Program-made: the position numbers and the translations under genes
The notes under the pieces: model-generated
The model's database searches: none
What the model saw: only the letters and a program-made list of their open reading frames with translations
Told to the model about the DNA's origin: nothing
Part shown: positions 46,089-54,858 of the stretch, piece after piece
How the letters are laid out: each line of letters begins with the position of its first letter
How positions within the stretch are numbered: the first letter of the stretch is position 1
Origin: Mycolicibacter heraklionensis
Lineage (GTDB): Bacteria; Actinomycetota; Actinomycetes; Mycobacteriales; Mycobacteriaceae
Direction of reading: 5' to 3'
DNA: 64,000 bases
Assembly: GCA_001673575.1 (NCBI GenBank)
Contig: LZME01000122.1
Span: forward strand, 1 to 64,000

Positions 46089-47737
46089 AGCGCGGCCTTG
46101 ATCGCGGCGTGCAGTGTCCGCAGCGATGAGCGGTCGGCCTTGACTTCGAGCACCCGCACGCCGCCGGCGGGTTCGGCCAGCGAGGCGGCCAGGGCGTCGG
46201 CCTCGACCTGCTGGAATTCGACGTGATAGGCGTGGCACAACGCGGCGATGTCGACGTCATGCGGGGTGCCGAAGATGCGCGACGAGACATCGGCGAACCG
46301 TGGATCTCCTTGCTCCAGCAGCTCGAAGATGCCGCCCCCGTTGTCATTGGAGACCACGATCGTCAGCTCCTGGGGCCTCGGTTCGGTGGGCCCGATCAGC
46401 AGTCCGGAACTGTCGTGGACGAACGTCAGATCCCCGATGAGCGCAATGGTGCGGGCGTCGGGGTTCTGCTGTTCGTGAGCCAGGGCCGCACCGATAGCGG
46501 TAGACACCGTGCCGTCGATGCCGGCGACCCCGCGGTTGGATCGCACCGTGACACCTCGGGCGCTCGTGGCGTTGCCCAGCCCGACCAGTGCGGCGTCGCG
46601 CACCGGGTTCGAAGCGCCCAGCACCAACTGATCCCCGGGGCGCAGCGCGTCGGCCACCGCGGCGGCCACGTGCAGGCCGGTGGTGAGCGGATGCGCCGCC
46701 AGCTGCGAGCGCACCGCGGCATTGGCCTGGGCGTTCAGCTCAGCGCAGCGGCGTAGCCAGGCCGGATCAGGTTCCCCGGAGGTGACGGCTCGGGTGCCGG
46801 TGGCCTGGGAGTTGCCCGACACATCCGGCCAGCGTGGCCCGGTGGTCAGCGCGTACACCGGCACGCTCGGGTCGGCCAGCAAGGTCGACACCGGACGATG
46901 CAAGGTGGGCCGACCGGCCATGATCACCTGCTGCGGGCGCAGCAGCGGCAGCGCCAGCGGGTGCAGCGGATTCTCCGGGATCGGGGCCGTCGGCTCGGCA
47001 ACGGTGGGCAGTGCCGCAAGGTTCGGGTGCGGCCCCGCCCCGTGCCCGGCGATCACCACGGTGTCCGGCGACAGGTCGATGTCCAGTGGCTGGTCGAAGC
47101 TGACCGGCGGCGTAAGCGTCCAGGGACGTCCGTGCGGCCGGCCCGGCGGCAGCGATCCGGTGTCGTCAGCGTCGGGCACCAGCGGCTCACGCAGCGGGAT
47201 GTCGAACTGCACGGGACCGGCGTTCGCGGTCCGAGATCCGGTGGCAGCGACCAACACTCGACACACCGCCGAACGCCAGGTGGCGTTGAGGGCATCCATC
47301 CGCTCGGGGGCGTCCTCGGCCAGCCCCAGGCTGATGGCGGCGCGCACCTGCGTGCCGAAGTAGCCGAGCTGCTCCATGGTCTGGTTGGCGCCGGTACCGA
47401 GCAGCTCGTAGGGACGGTTGGCGCTCAGCACGATCAGCGGCACCCGCGCGTAGTTGGCTTCGACCACCGCCGGCCCCAGATTGGCCACCGCGGTGCCCGA
47501 GGTCATCGCCACACAGACCGGGGCTCCGGCGCTCACCGCCAGCCCGATCGCCAGGTATCCGGCGGTGCGTTCGTCGATGCGCACATGCAGGCGCAGCCGG
47601 CCGGCCCGGTCGGCGTCGTGCAGCGCGAAGGCCAGCGGCGCGTTGCGTGATCCCGGGCATAGCACCACGTCGCGGACACCGCCGCGGATCAGCTCGTCGA
47701 CGACGATGCGGGCCTGTGCCGTCGAGGGGTTGGTCAT
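46085..47737 (-). CDS. menD: SEPHCHC synthase MenD
   Basis: The 550-residue ThDP enzyme joins 2-oxoglutarate and isochorismate, the first committed step of menaquinone ring building. It has [16 protein letters not shown] at the substrate site, [15 protein letters not shown] with the catalytic Glu, [15 protein letters not shown], and the metal loop [13 protein letters not shown] with NDNGGGIF. Start ATG 47737. bpoC lies 10 bp upstream on the same strand. Confidence 0.96.
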   Translation of the reverse strand: MTNPSTAQARIVVDELIRGGVRDVVLCPGSRNAPLAFALHDADRAGRLRLHVRIDERTAGYLAIGLAVSAGAPVCVAMTSGTAVANLGPAVVEANYARVPLIVLSANRPYELLGTGANQTMEQLGYFGTQVRAAISLGLAEDAPERMDALNATWRSAVCRVLVAATGSRTANAGPVQFDIPLREPLVPDADDTGSLPPGRPHGRPWTLTPPVSFDQPLDIDLSPDTVVIAGHGAGPHPNLAALPTVAEPTAPIPENPLHPLALPLLRPQQVIMAGRPTLHRPVSTLLADPSVPVYALTTGPRWPDVSGNSQATGTRAVTSGEPDPAWLRRCAELNAQANAAVRSQLAAHPLTTGLHVAAAVADALRPGDQLVLGASNPVRDAALVGLGNATSARGVTVRSNRGVAGIDGTVSTAIGAALAHEQQNPDARTIALIGDLTFVHDSSGLLIGPTEPRPQELTIVVSNDNGGGIFELLEQGDPRFADVSSRIFGTPHDVDIAALCHAYHVEFQQVEADALAASLAEPAGGVRVLEVKADRSSLRTLHAAIKAAL

Positions 47738-47747
47738 TGGTACCAGG

Positions 47748-48578
47748 TTAGTCGTGCGCCGGAGGCATCGGCGCCCACCGGAAGGGCTTGCCATCGACCT
47801 CGGCAAGGAACTCCAGGGCCGCCTTGTTGACCTGGTCCGGCTTCTCGATGAAACCGAGGTGCCCGGCGTCCGGGATCTCCAGGTAGCGCGCACCCGGGAT
47901 CGCGTCGGCGACCTCGCGGCTCAGGTGTGCGGGGGTCACGACGTCGTCGCCGAAACCGATCACCAGCACCGGCTGGGTGATGTTGGCGTAAGCGGGCAGC
48001 CGGTTGGTCAACGGCGCCACGTCGAGCTGGCAGCGCAGCCCCGGGGTGCTTTTGACCGGCCACATGGTGAACATCGCGATCCAGTCCTTGATCGCGGCGT
48101 CATCGCTGAGCGTCTTGGGTGAAAAGCTCTCCAGCAGACGCACTTTGGCTTCGTACTCGGCGGGGAGTTCCACGCGGGACTCGGCGAGCTTCGCCTCGGC
48201 CTGATAAAAGAACTCCCGGGCGCGGTCGTGGCGGCCACGGGTGGCCATCAGGACGGCGGATTTCACCAAGTCGGGCCGGGCCAGCATCAATTCCTGAGCG
48301 ATGAACGACCCCATCGATACCGCGACGATGCGGACCGGGCCGATGTTCAGCGATTCGATCAGCTGGGCGGTGTCGGCCACCATGGTTTCGGTGGTGAACC
48401 CCGAGGCGTTCTCGGTAGCACCGATGCCGCGGTTGTCGAAGGTGATCGGGCGGTATCTGGCGAGCTGGAATTCGCGCACCTGGTGCAGATGCCAGCCGCG
48501 ACCGGCGCCGCCACGCCCGGCGATGAACAGTACCGGCTCCCCATCCTGATTACGGTCGTCGTAGGCGAGGTTGGTCAC
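47748..48578 (-). CDS. bpoC: Alpha/beta hydrolase BpoC, possible MenH-type lyase
   Basis: The 276-residue alpha/beta hydrolase has the nucleophile elbow [17 protein letters not shown], a late Asp and His (DAGHLGF). It agrees very closely with M. tuberculosis Rv0554 as I remember it. Named a bromoperoxidase by homology, its position next to menD suggests it could supply the SHCHC synthase (MenH) step. That role is inferred. Confidence 0.9.
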   Translation of the reverse strand: MTNLAYDDRNQDGEPVLFIAGRGGAGRGWHLHQVREFQLARYRPITFDNRGIGATENASGFTTETMVADTAQLIESLNIGPVRIVAVSMGSFIAQELMLARPDLVKSAVLMATRGRHDRAREFFYQAEAKLAESRVELPAEYEAKVRLLESFSPKTLSDDAAIKDWIAMFTMWPVKSTPGLRCQLDVAPLTNRLPAYANITQPVLVIGFGDDVVTPAHLSREVADAIPGARYLEIPDAGHLGFIEKPDQVNKAALEFLAEVDGKPFRWAPMPPAHD

Positions 48579-48649
48579 CAGAGTGAAGGTACGCGACCCG
48601 TCGACGCTTTATGGTGTCAGGATCGCAACTGCGCAGCTGGGGGACGGTG

Positions 48650-49339
48650 ATGCGGATACGGAGCGTCGGGTTGGCATGCACGCTGGTGCTGGCCGCCGCC
48701 GTCATGGCCGCCTGCGCACGGGTGACCGGCGGCGTGGCGGTACCAGCCGACCAGGACGGGCCCCGCCCGGTGACAGCTGCGATGCTGCCGGAACTGTTGC
48801 TGAAGGCCACCACCGTCAGCGACATCATGGGCACGCGCGGTATGCGCATCAAAGACTCCCGGACGCGGATGTTCGATTCGGGCCGCCAGTTTCCCGACCA
48901 CGACTGCCTGGCGGCGTGGATGCCCGTCGAGAAGTCGGTGTATACCGATGCGGATTGGACCGCGACCCTCACCCAATCCCTCAGCGAGAGCGCACAAGAC
49001 CACTTCGTCATTCAGTCCGCGACGGTGTTCGCTACCCGCGATGCGGCACGCAGTTTCTTCGACGCCACCGCCCGCGCTTGGAACTCCTGCGGCGAGCGGA
49101 CATTCGCGACCGCCAAGGACGGCTACCCGGACACGTACTGGACGTTCGACACCGTCGCCGACGTCGACTCCACGGTGTGGATGACCCAGCACCAGGACGA
49201 CAGCGCGGGCTGGTCGTGTCAACGGGCCCTGCGGGTGACCAACAACGTTGCGATCGACGTGCTGGCGTGCAAGCTCTATGTCAGCGACGAGGCCGTCACG
49301 ATCGCCAACGGGATCGACGCGCGGCTGCCCAGCGTGTGA
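48650..49339 (+). CDS. Lipoprotein with PknH-type extracellular sensor domain
   Basis: This 229-residue lipoprotein has a lipobox ending AAVMAAC with Cys near residue 22, and a domain resembling the PknH C-terminal sensor: paired cysteines in HDCLAAW, NSCGE, WSCQ and LACK. Such domains are found alone as Lpp proteins in mycobacteria and bind unknown ligands at the cell surface. ATG 48650 is chosen so that the signal sequence is at the N-terminus. Confidence 0.8.
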   Translation: MRIRSVGLACTLVLAAAVMAACARVTGGVAVPADQDGPRPVTAAMLPELLLKATTVSDIMGTRGMRIKDSRTRMFDSGRQFPDHDCLAAWMPVEKSVYTDADWTATLTQSLSESAQDHFVIQSATVFATRDAARSFFDATARAWNSCGERTFATAKDGYPDTYWTFDTVADVDSTVWMTQHQDDSAGWSCQRALRVTNNVAIDVLACKLYVSDEAVTIANGIDARLPSV

Positions 49340-49373
49340 GCGTTTGGCGGCAAGCCCGTGCAGCGAATCGCGC

Positions 49374-49429
49374 CGAGTGTGCGATTTAGTAGGCGATTCC
49401 GCGGTTTTGCCTAGCAAACCGCACACTCG
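49374..49429. repeat. Long imperfect intergenic hairpin
   Basis: CGAGTGTGCG (49374-49383) and CGCACACTCG (49420-49429) form a perfect 10-bp stem. Inside it a weaker match (TTTAGTAGGC with GCCTAGCAAA) extends the fold. It lies between convergent genes and may act as a terminator. It looks like one of the dispersed intergenic hairpins of mycobacteria. Confidence 0.6.
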
Positions 49430-49438
49430 ACGAACGAT

Positions 49439-50395
49439 TCAGCGGTCACCCAGCAGCGGGTGGCAGGCCTTGATTCGTTCGATCCACCACTGCCGCCGCT
49501 GCGGCGAAGCGGCCAGGGCGTGCAGGCGGGCGGGGTCCGGAGCTATGGGCTGTACCGGCAGGTAGCCGTCCTTTTGTGCCGGTGTCTCGGCGATGTCGTC
49601 GACGAACAGCGATCCGGTGCCCAGCCCGCAGGCGTGCCGCAGTTCCGGCAGCGCGGCCGCTGCCCGCAGGCCGGTCGCGATACCGACCGCCGAGTCGATC
49701 GCGCTGGAGACCACCACCGGGATGCCGATCTGCTCGGCGATCTTCAACAGTGCTGAAATGCCGCCCAGTGGCGCGACTTTCAGCACCGCGATATCGGCGG
49801 CCCCGGCCTTCATAACAGCTAGGGGATCGGAGGCTTTGCGGATGCTCTCGTCGGCGGCCACCGGCGTATCGATGCGACGACGCAGCTCCGCGAGTTCGGC
49901 GACGGTGGCGCAGGGTTGTTCGAGATATTCCAGTGCGCCCAATGCCTTTGCCGCCTCAACGGCCTGATCGAGCGTCCAGCCGCCGTTGGCATCGACGCGC
50001 ACGGTGGGGATGAGCGCGCGGACGGCTTCGACGCGGGCGACGTCGTCGGCCAGGGTCTGGCCCGGTTCGGCGACTTTGACCTTGGCGGTGCGGGCGCCGG
50101 GGAACCGGGCCAGCACCTCGGGAACCCGCTCGGCGTCGACAGCGGGCACGGTCGCGTTGATCGGGATGCGATCACGCAGGGGTTGTGGGAGTTGGCGATA
50201 GGCGCTCTCGAGTGCGGCAGCCAGCCAGTGCGCCGCCTCGGGCGCTTCGTATTCCGCGAAGGCGCCGAACTCTCCCCAGCCTTCCGGGCCGTCGATCAGG
50301 GCCACTTCGCGCACCGTGATGCCACGGAACTTGACGCGCATCGGCAGCGCCACCACGTGTAGGCGGTCAAGGATGTCCTCCAGGGGTGGCGTCAT
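49439..50395 (-). CDS. menC: o-Succinylbenzoate synthase
   Basis: The 318-residue enolase-superfamily enzyme dehydrates SHCHC to o-succinylbenzoate. Catalytic features are the lysines in TAKVKVAEPG and VLKVAPLGG and the metal ligands in RVDANGGW, LEQPC and ADES. Separated from bpoC by the oppositely oriented lipoprotein gene, as an insertion in the M. tuberculosis-type menC-bpoC-menD run. Confidence 0.94.
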   Translation of the reverse strand: MTPPLEDILDRLHVVALPMRVKFRGITVREVALIDGPEGWGEFGAFAEYEAPEAAHWLAAALESAYRQLPQPLRDRIPINATVPAVDAERVPEVLARFPGARTAKVKVAEPGQTLADDVARVEAVRALIPTVRVDANGGWTLDQAVEAAKALGALEYLEQPCATVAELAELRRRIDTPVAADESIRKASDPLAVMKAGAADIAVLKVAPLGGISALLKIAEQIGIPVVVSSAIDSAVGIATGLRAAAALPELRHACGLGTGSLFVDDIAETPAQKDGYLPVQPIAPDPARLHALAASPQRRQWWIERIKACHPLLGDR

Positions 50396-50552
50396 CGGTC
50401 TATGGTGCCGGTCCGGTGGTGAGGTGCGCCAGACTGGTGGGCCGACACCTCAGCGTCCGCGGGTGCGCACGGGGCGCGGATCGGGGCTCCGGCGACCACG
50501 GTGAACGGAGTAACGCGGGGAACTCCTCGCTGACCGACCAGATTTCGGTACG
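50396..50552. other. Part of a 481-bp gap without intact genes
   Basis: Between menC and the immunity-type gene (50396-50876) I find only the LuxR-type remnant. This first part shows no convincing coding sequence, repeat or promoter. It is probably degraded upstream sequence of the same regulator. Confidence 0.5.
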
Positions 50553-50771
50553 ACGATTGAGCGCAAGCGTGGGGCCGCCGGCTGGTAGTCGCTGACCCCG
50601 GCCAAGCGAGACGTGGTCCAGCTGGTCAGCGAAAGGCTCAGCAACAAAGAGGTGGGCGCCAGACTCTTCGTCTCACCCCGCACGGTGCAGACCCATGTCA
50701 CCGACGTCTACACCAAGCTGGTCGTGAGTTCGCGGATGCAGTTGGCGCAGGAGGCGGCACGTCGGGCCTGA
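50553..50771 (+). pseudogene. LuxR-type regulator C-terminal remnant
   Basis: One frame reads IERKRGAAGW, stop (TAG 50586-50588), then SLTPAKRDVVQLVSERLSNK and EVGARLFVSPRTVQTHVTD to a stop at 50771. This is the GerE/LuxR helix-turn-helix end of the large ATPase or cyclase-linked regulators of mycobacteria (compare Rv0386, Rv2488c), where W-x-SLTPxE is continuous. The in-frame stop and missing body mark a pseudogene. It borders the toxin cassette. Confidence 0.8.
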
Positions 50772-50876
50772 TCTAGTGGACGTCACAATGGTTCGCCGAT
50801 GTCGGGAAGCAGGGCAATGTCCTGCGGCTTGTTCCTTGGATTTATCGTCCGAGGGCTCGTCCATGCTGACGAACCA

Positions 50877-51266
50877 CTAGCGATTGCGGGACAATAGCGC
50901 AGCACGCGCCGCTTCGAAATGGGTGTCGAACAACGCTTTCCTCCAAGCCCATAGTTTGGCTTCCCCTCCCTCCAGGGGCGGCGGACCTAGATCGTCGGCC
51001 ACATCACTGAGCGCCAGCATGTAGCGCCAAGTTTTGAATCCATCGTCAAGCCCGAACTTATTCTGCGCATCCAACGGAGCCAGCAAGAAGTGAAATCCAC
51101 CCTCTCGAGATGACCAGCACAGTTGAAGTTTGCAGTCCGGGCCGCGGTAGAAGGCCGCCCATGCCGGATGTCCCGCGTACACGATGTCAGACATGACTTC
51201 GTCGAGCGCGAAGCCTAGACTTGCCAACCTTAGCGCCATATATTGCGCCACCTCATCGTCACACAT
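50877..51266 (-). CDS. Candidate immunity protein for the adjacent WXG toxin
   Basis: This 129-residue cytosolic protein has no family I recognise. Trp and acidic residues are frequent (HPAWAAFYRGPDC, GFKTWRYMLALSDVADDLG). It begins 6 bp after the stop of the 543-residue WXG-toxin-like gene on the same strand, the usual place of an immunity gene. Like the 3' end of the toxin gene, it is visibly poorer in GC than the surroundings. The immunity role is inferred from position, size and composition. Confidence 0.6.
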   Translation of the reverse strand: MCDDEVAQYMALRLASLGFALDEVMSDIVYAGHPAWAAFYRGPDCKLQLCWSSREGGFHFLLAPLDAQNKFGLDDGFKTWRYMLALSDVADDLGPPPLEGGEAKLWAWRKALFDTHFEAARAALLSRNR

Positions 51267-51272
51267 CCCGCG

Positions 51273-52904
51273 CTATTCACCTCCGTATATCCACGAACTT
51301 CCGAACCTCTCGTATCCGAATGCCGGCCCATTCCGATCCAGATAATTTATTTCAAATGCGGAGTAACTTTCCGGAAGCAGTCGCACAAGCTCATCAACAC
51401 TGATGAAACCTGGCGGCAGAATATAGTCAAACCGTGAGACTTGATTCTCCAACTGTTGACGGATATACGATTCGTTCACCGGCCAGACGACGCCCAGCTC
51501 TTGCGACTTCCCAAGCCCGTCGGTAAGGGCAGTCCAAGTTGGATCGCCAGTGTCGAAGTAGATTCCGCCGTTGGCTCTGGCCTCGCCGATGTAACCACCG
51601 TCTTGACCATAGAACCTGCCCAGAACCACCCGGTCTGGAAATTCACCCACATAGTGGGTGGACATGGCAGCAACTTGCTGACTGAGCCCGGCTGTAGGTA
51701 CGCCGTTCGCAGCACCCTGGTTGAGGTCCATGGCCGTGGCTTCTGCCCACGCGTCATAGGTCGCAGCGGAATCGAGGCCGATGGCCGCATACCGTGAGAA
51801 TGCCGGCCCGGTTTCAAGGGCCTCGCTAAGCCCCGCCCGGACCATCGCACCTTCCCCGCCGAACGGCGCGGCGACTGCGGTGGCGCCGACATCGAAGGTC
51901 TTCTCCCCCAGGAAGTAGGGCAGACTGGGCGCGTTCATTGCCCGTTTGATGTCCTCCACACCGACACCGACGGGGTTGATCATGGCACTACCCACGCCCT
52001 TGGCCATTCCGCCCCAAGATTCCAGAACACCCGGGGCGCCCGGCCCACCCTGACCCAGCAGGTTCTTGACGGCTTGTTCGGTGGCTCTCCAACGGTTACC
52101 GAGTCCGTCGCCGTAGCCGGGTGCCGCGGCCCGCTGCGTCTCCGGGGGGATATAGCGCGGCAGTGGCTGTTGGGCGGCGACCACGGCCGCGTTGATCCGC
52201 GCCTCGATCTGATCCGGCGGAACCCCGTCATTCGTCAGCACCTGCCGGGCCAGGACTTTGAAGGACTCCACGTCCGTGGGATTCGACGGAACTTGAGGGA
52301 CCGAGCCACCGCCCTGCCGCGTCTGATTCAGCAGCCACGACAGACTTCCGGCCGCCGCATCACCGGATGCGCCAGCCTCCCGGTTCGGCATCGGCGGGCC
52401 GAATATCGCGCGACCGTCCGCGTTGACATTGGTGTCGCCGACCACCGCCCGGATGGCAGTGGCCAGATCCTGGTCGGTCCTGCTGGCGTCGGCCATCAGC
52501 TTGGTCAGCCGACGTTGCAGGGCGTCGAAGTCGCTACGCTTCTTGTCGACGACCTCCCCGCTCAACCGTCCAGCCGAACTGATGGACCAGTTATTGCTCG
52601 ACGCAGTTGATTTGATGGAGGACCATTCCGCCTTGCACGCCGCGACCTCAGCCCGTGCGGCATGGAAAGCGTTGGCGATCGCGGCTGCCTCTGCCTGGTG
52701 CTCGGTGATGTCAGCGCGGTGTTTGCCCAACTCTCGGCGAAAGGCGTCGCCGCCGTGGCCCTCCCAGTCCTTGAGCCCCTTGCCGGCATCGCCCAGCGCC
52801 CCGCCGAAATCGGCCTTACGCGCGGAGCGTTCCGTGGCGATCTCGAATGCCGTGTCCAGGGTTTCGAGATTCCACTTCTCGATGCCGTCGGTGGTGATCG
52901 TCAT
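51273..52904 (-). CDS. WXG100-domain polymorphic toxin, type VII secretion substrate
   Basis: The 543-residue protein has three parts. Residues 1-110 form a WXG100-like helical hairpin with W47-x-G49 (KDWEGHGGDAF). Residues 110-410 are a Pro/Gly/Ala-rich linker. Residues from about 415 form a compact C-terminal domain (FPDRVVLGRFYGQDGGYIGE, GGIYFDTG, FGYERFG) that I cannot place. It lacks the LDRFG/GTPF hallmarks of the TNT NADase of CpnT, though the layout is CpnT-like. Start ATG 52904, 3 bp after a small WXG protein. GC falls toward the 3' end: 29 of 60 bases are G or C at 51301-51360. This suggests an exchanged toxin tip. Confidence 0.72.
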   Translation of the reverse strand: MTITTDGIEKWNLETLDTAFEIATERSARKADFGGALGDAGKGLKDWEGHGGDAFRRELGKHRADITEHQAEAAAIANAFHAARAEVAACKAEWSSIKSTASSNNWSISSAGRLSGEVVDKKRSDFDALQRRLTKLMADASRTDQDLATAIRAVVGDTNVNADGRAIFGPPMPNREAGASGDAAAGSLSWLLNQTRQGGGSVPQVPSNPTDVESFKVLARQVLTNDGVPPDQIEARINAAVVAAQQPLPRYIPPETQRAAAPGYGDGLGNRWRATEQAVKNLLGQGGPGAPGVLESWGGMAKGVGSAMINPVGVGVEDIKRAMNAPSLPYFLGEKTFDVGATAVAAPFGGEGAMVRAGLSEALETGPAFSRYAAIGLDSAATYDAWAEATAMDLNQGAANGVPTAGLSQQVAAMSTHYVGEFPDRVVLGRFYGQDGGYIGEARANGGIYFDTGDPTWTALTDGLGKSQELGVVWPVNESYIRQQLENQVSRFDYILPPGFISVDELVRLLPESYSAFEINYLDRNGPAFGYERFGSSWIYGGE

Positions 52905-52907
52905 GCG

Positions 52908-53246
52908 CTACGAAGCGCCGGTTCCTTTGGGAACGAGCACGGTGAACATCCTGGCGTGCTCCTGCTCCATCGCCGTATAGCGACGACCGCCCTCACGCAT
53001 TGCTTCGGAGAACGCGCTCACCCGCCCGTGCAACCCCGCGTCGGCCGCCTCCCAGTGCGCAGCCAACTCAGCCAGAGCCTCCGCCGAGCTTCCGGCCCAC
53101 GCCGTGGCACATTCCCCCAGGTAGCCGGCGTGCCGGACCGAGAATGCGTTTGCCACATCGGTCGCGTCGGCCACCCGCGAGGCGTGGGTATCCAGCAGCG
53201 CTGGTTGCACTGAGATCATGGCGGGATCAATCGGCACCGAAGCCAT
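52908..53246 (-). CDS. WXG100/EspC-like type VII secretion partner
   Basis: The 112-residue helical-hairpin protein has W50-A-G52 (ATAWAGSSAEAL) at the turn and a Y90-x3-E94 (RRYTAMEQE) secretion signal after the second helix. ATG 53246 lies behind a GGAGGGG site. It would form a heterodimer with the WXG domain of the downstream toxin and guide it to an ESX system encoded elsewhere. It heads the three-gene partner-toxin-immunity cassette. Confidence 0.75.
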   Translation of the reverse strand: MASVPIDPAMISVQPALLDTHASRVADATDVANAFSVRHAGYLGECATAWAGSSAEALAELAAHWEAADAGLHGRVSAFSEAMREGGRRYTAMEQEHARMFTVLVPKGTGAS

Positions 53247-53287
53247 GCTCACCCCTCCCGTTGGAGCCCCGAGCAAAAGCTAGCAAG

Positions 53288-54148
53288 TTAACCGCAATTA
53301 CCGCCAGTCACCTGCACTGCCGAGTTCTCGCCTCGCAACTTGAACACCCGCTCGGCGTTCCCCCGCAGATAATCCACGCGCGCCTGATCCTCGAGACCGA
53401 GCTCATGCAAGCCGTCCAAAGCATGGGCGTGCATGATCATCGGATAGTTGGTGCCGAACAACACCTTTCGCTGCCCGGTGCGGGTTCGCATGAATCGGAT
53501 CAGCTCGTCCGGGAGCCGCTTGGTGGTGTAGGCCGAGGTGTCGATGTAGACGTTCTCATGCTTGCGGGCGACCGCGACCATCTCTTCGGTCCACGGGTAG
53601 CCGACGTGTCCGCACACGATGGACAGTTCCGGAAAGTCCAGTGCCACTTGGTCGATGTAGGGAATAGGGCGACCGGTTTCCGACGGTCGCAGCGGGCCGG
53701 TATGCCCGACCTGGGTGCAGAACGGCACTCCGAGTTCCACACATTCGACGAACAGTGGGTAGTAGCGCCGATCGGTGGGAGGCGCGTTCCACAACCAGGG
53801 CACCACACGAAGCCCGACGAATCCGTCGTCGCGGACCCGGCGCCGCAGTTCGCGGACGGCCTCCATCGGGCGGTCCAGGTCGACGGTGACCAGTCCCGCG
53901 AACCGATTCGGGTGTGCTGCGACCCACTCGGCGACTTCTTCATTGGAGACCAGGTCCATGCCGTTGGGTCCGCGCCAGGCACTGAGCAGGCCGAAATCCA
54001 CGCCTGCGGCGTCCATCGCCGACACGGTGGCCTCGATGGGGATCTCCTTATCGGGCATCGCGCCGCCGGTCCAGCGTCGCAGGGACGCCAACATGTCGTG
54101 ATCGAGGAACCGCCGGGTCGGGTGCTGCATCCACACGTCGATGGTCAT
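53288..54148 (-). CDS. Amidohydrolase_2 (ACMSD-like) family protein
   Basis: This 286-residue TIM-barrel metal hydrolase/decarboxylase starts at ATG 54148. It shows AGLVTVDLDRPMEAV, GLRVVPWLWNAPP, TQVGHTGP, IVCGHVGYPW and FGTNYPM, which fit the family of decarboxylases and lactonases of aromatic acids. Substrate unknown. The first metal HxH is weak (TIDVWMQHP), so activity is uncertain. Confidence 0.75.
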   Translation of the reverse strand: MTIDVWMQHPTRRFLDHDMLASLRRWTGGAMPDKEIPIEATVSAMDAAGVDFGLLSAWRGPNGMDLVSNEEVAEWVAAHPNRFAGLVTVDLDRPMEAVRELRRRVRDDGFVGLRVVPWLWNAPPTDRRYYPLFVECVELGVPFCTQVGHTGPLRPSETGRPIPYIDQVALDFPELSIVCGHVGYPWTEEMVAVARKHENVYIDTSAYTTKRLPDELIRFMRTRTGQRKVLFGTNYPMIMHAHALDGLHELGLEDQARVDYLRGNAERVFKLRGENSAVQVTGGNCG

Positions 54149-54229
54149 CGTCCCCACCGTAGACAGCTCGGGCTTATGCGGCGGTCCCAGCTTCGCCTCT
54201 GCTTCGTCGAGCCTCGCTGAACCACCGGG

Positions 54230-54778
54230 TCAGCCGGTGGCGGCCACTCCGGCCACGAGCAGATCCAGCAGGCGCCCGGTCTGCTCGGGTGAACCGCTGG
54301 TCAAGAAGATGCCGATCAGGCTCGACACGACGTCGTCGGCGCGCACATCAGCGCGCAGACTGCCGTCCTGCGCGCCGGCCCGCAGCAGCAGATCGACGGC
54401 GCCGACGATGCGCTCACGGGTCTCGTTGGGCTCCATCGCGCCGGATTCGACGATGGCGCGCAACGACTCGGCCATCCCCCGCTTGGCCGCCACGAAGCCG
54501 GCGTAGCGGTCCATCCAGCGCCGCAGCGCCACCTTCGGCGGGTGGCCGGTGACCAGCTGTTCGGCAACTGCCGCGACGTCGCCCAGTTCGGCGCGGTAGA
54601 CGGCCTCGACCAGTGCCTCGCGATTGGGAAAGTGCCGGTAAAGCGTGCCGATGCCGACACCGGCGTCGCGGGCGATGGATTCCAACGGAACCGGACTCCC
54701 GTCGGAGCCACCGAACGCTGCTGCGGCGGCCGCCAACAGCCGCTCTCGGTTGCGGCGGGCATCGGATCTCCCAGCCAA
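54230..54778 (-). CDS. TetR-family repressor of the adjacent aldo/keto reductase
   Basis: The 182-residue protein has RRNRERLLAAAAAAFG and IARDAGVGIGTLYRHFPNRE, a standard TetR DNA-binding domain with a SACE_7040/TetR_C-like end. A TTG start at 54778 is used; no better start lies upstream before the operator. It is divergent from the aldo/keto reductase, with two matching palindromes between them. Confidence 0.85.
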   Translation of the reverse strand: MAGRSDARRNRERLLAAAAAAFGGSDGSPVPLESIARDAGVGIGTLYRHFPNREALVEAVYRAELGDVAAVAEQLVTGHPPKVALRRWMDRYAGFVAAKRGMAESLRAIVESGAMEPNETRERIVGAVDLLLRAGAQDGSLRADVRADDVVSSLIGIFLTSGSPEQTGRLLDLLVAGVAATG

Positions 54779-54779
54779 A

Positions 54780-54795
54780 GCGGAGGTACCTCCGT
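54780..54795. promoter_or_regulatory. TetR operator, TetR-side
   Basis: GCGGAGGTACCTCCGT contains the perfect 14-bp palindrome CGGAGGTACCTCCG, next to the TetR start. It shares GCGGAGG-N2-CCTCCG with the second site 34 bp away. Confidence 0.7.
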
Positions 54796-54813
54796 TTCTG
54801 CTACGCTGCCTAA

Positions 54814-54829
54814 GCGGAGGGTCCTCCGC
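54814..54829. promoter_or_regulatory. TetR operator, reductase-side
   Basis: GCGGAGGGTCCTCCGC is a 7+2+7 palindrome, 30 bp upstream of the reductase ATG and well placed to block its promoter. Confidence 0.72.
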
Positions 54830-54858
54830 ATCTTGACCAGTGTCTCACTAGGAGCACC

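Noticed and set aside
51273..51660. TNT-type NAD glycohydrolase domain at the end of the WXG toxin
   Set aside because: The layout is CpnT-like, but the LDRFG and GTPF hallmarks are absent, so the activity is left unassigned.
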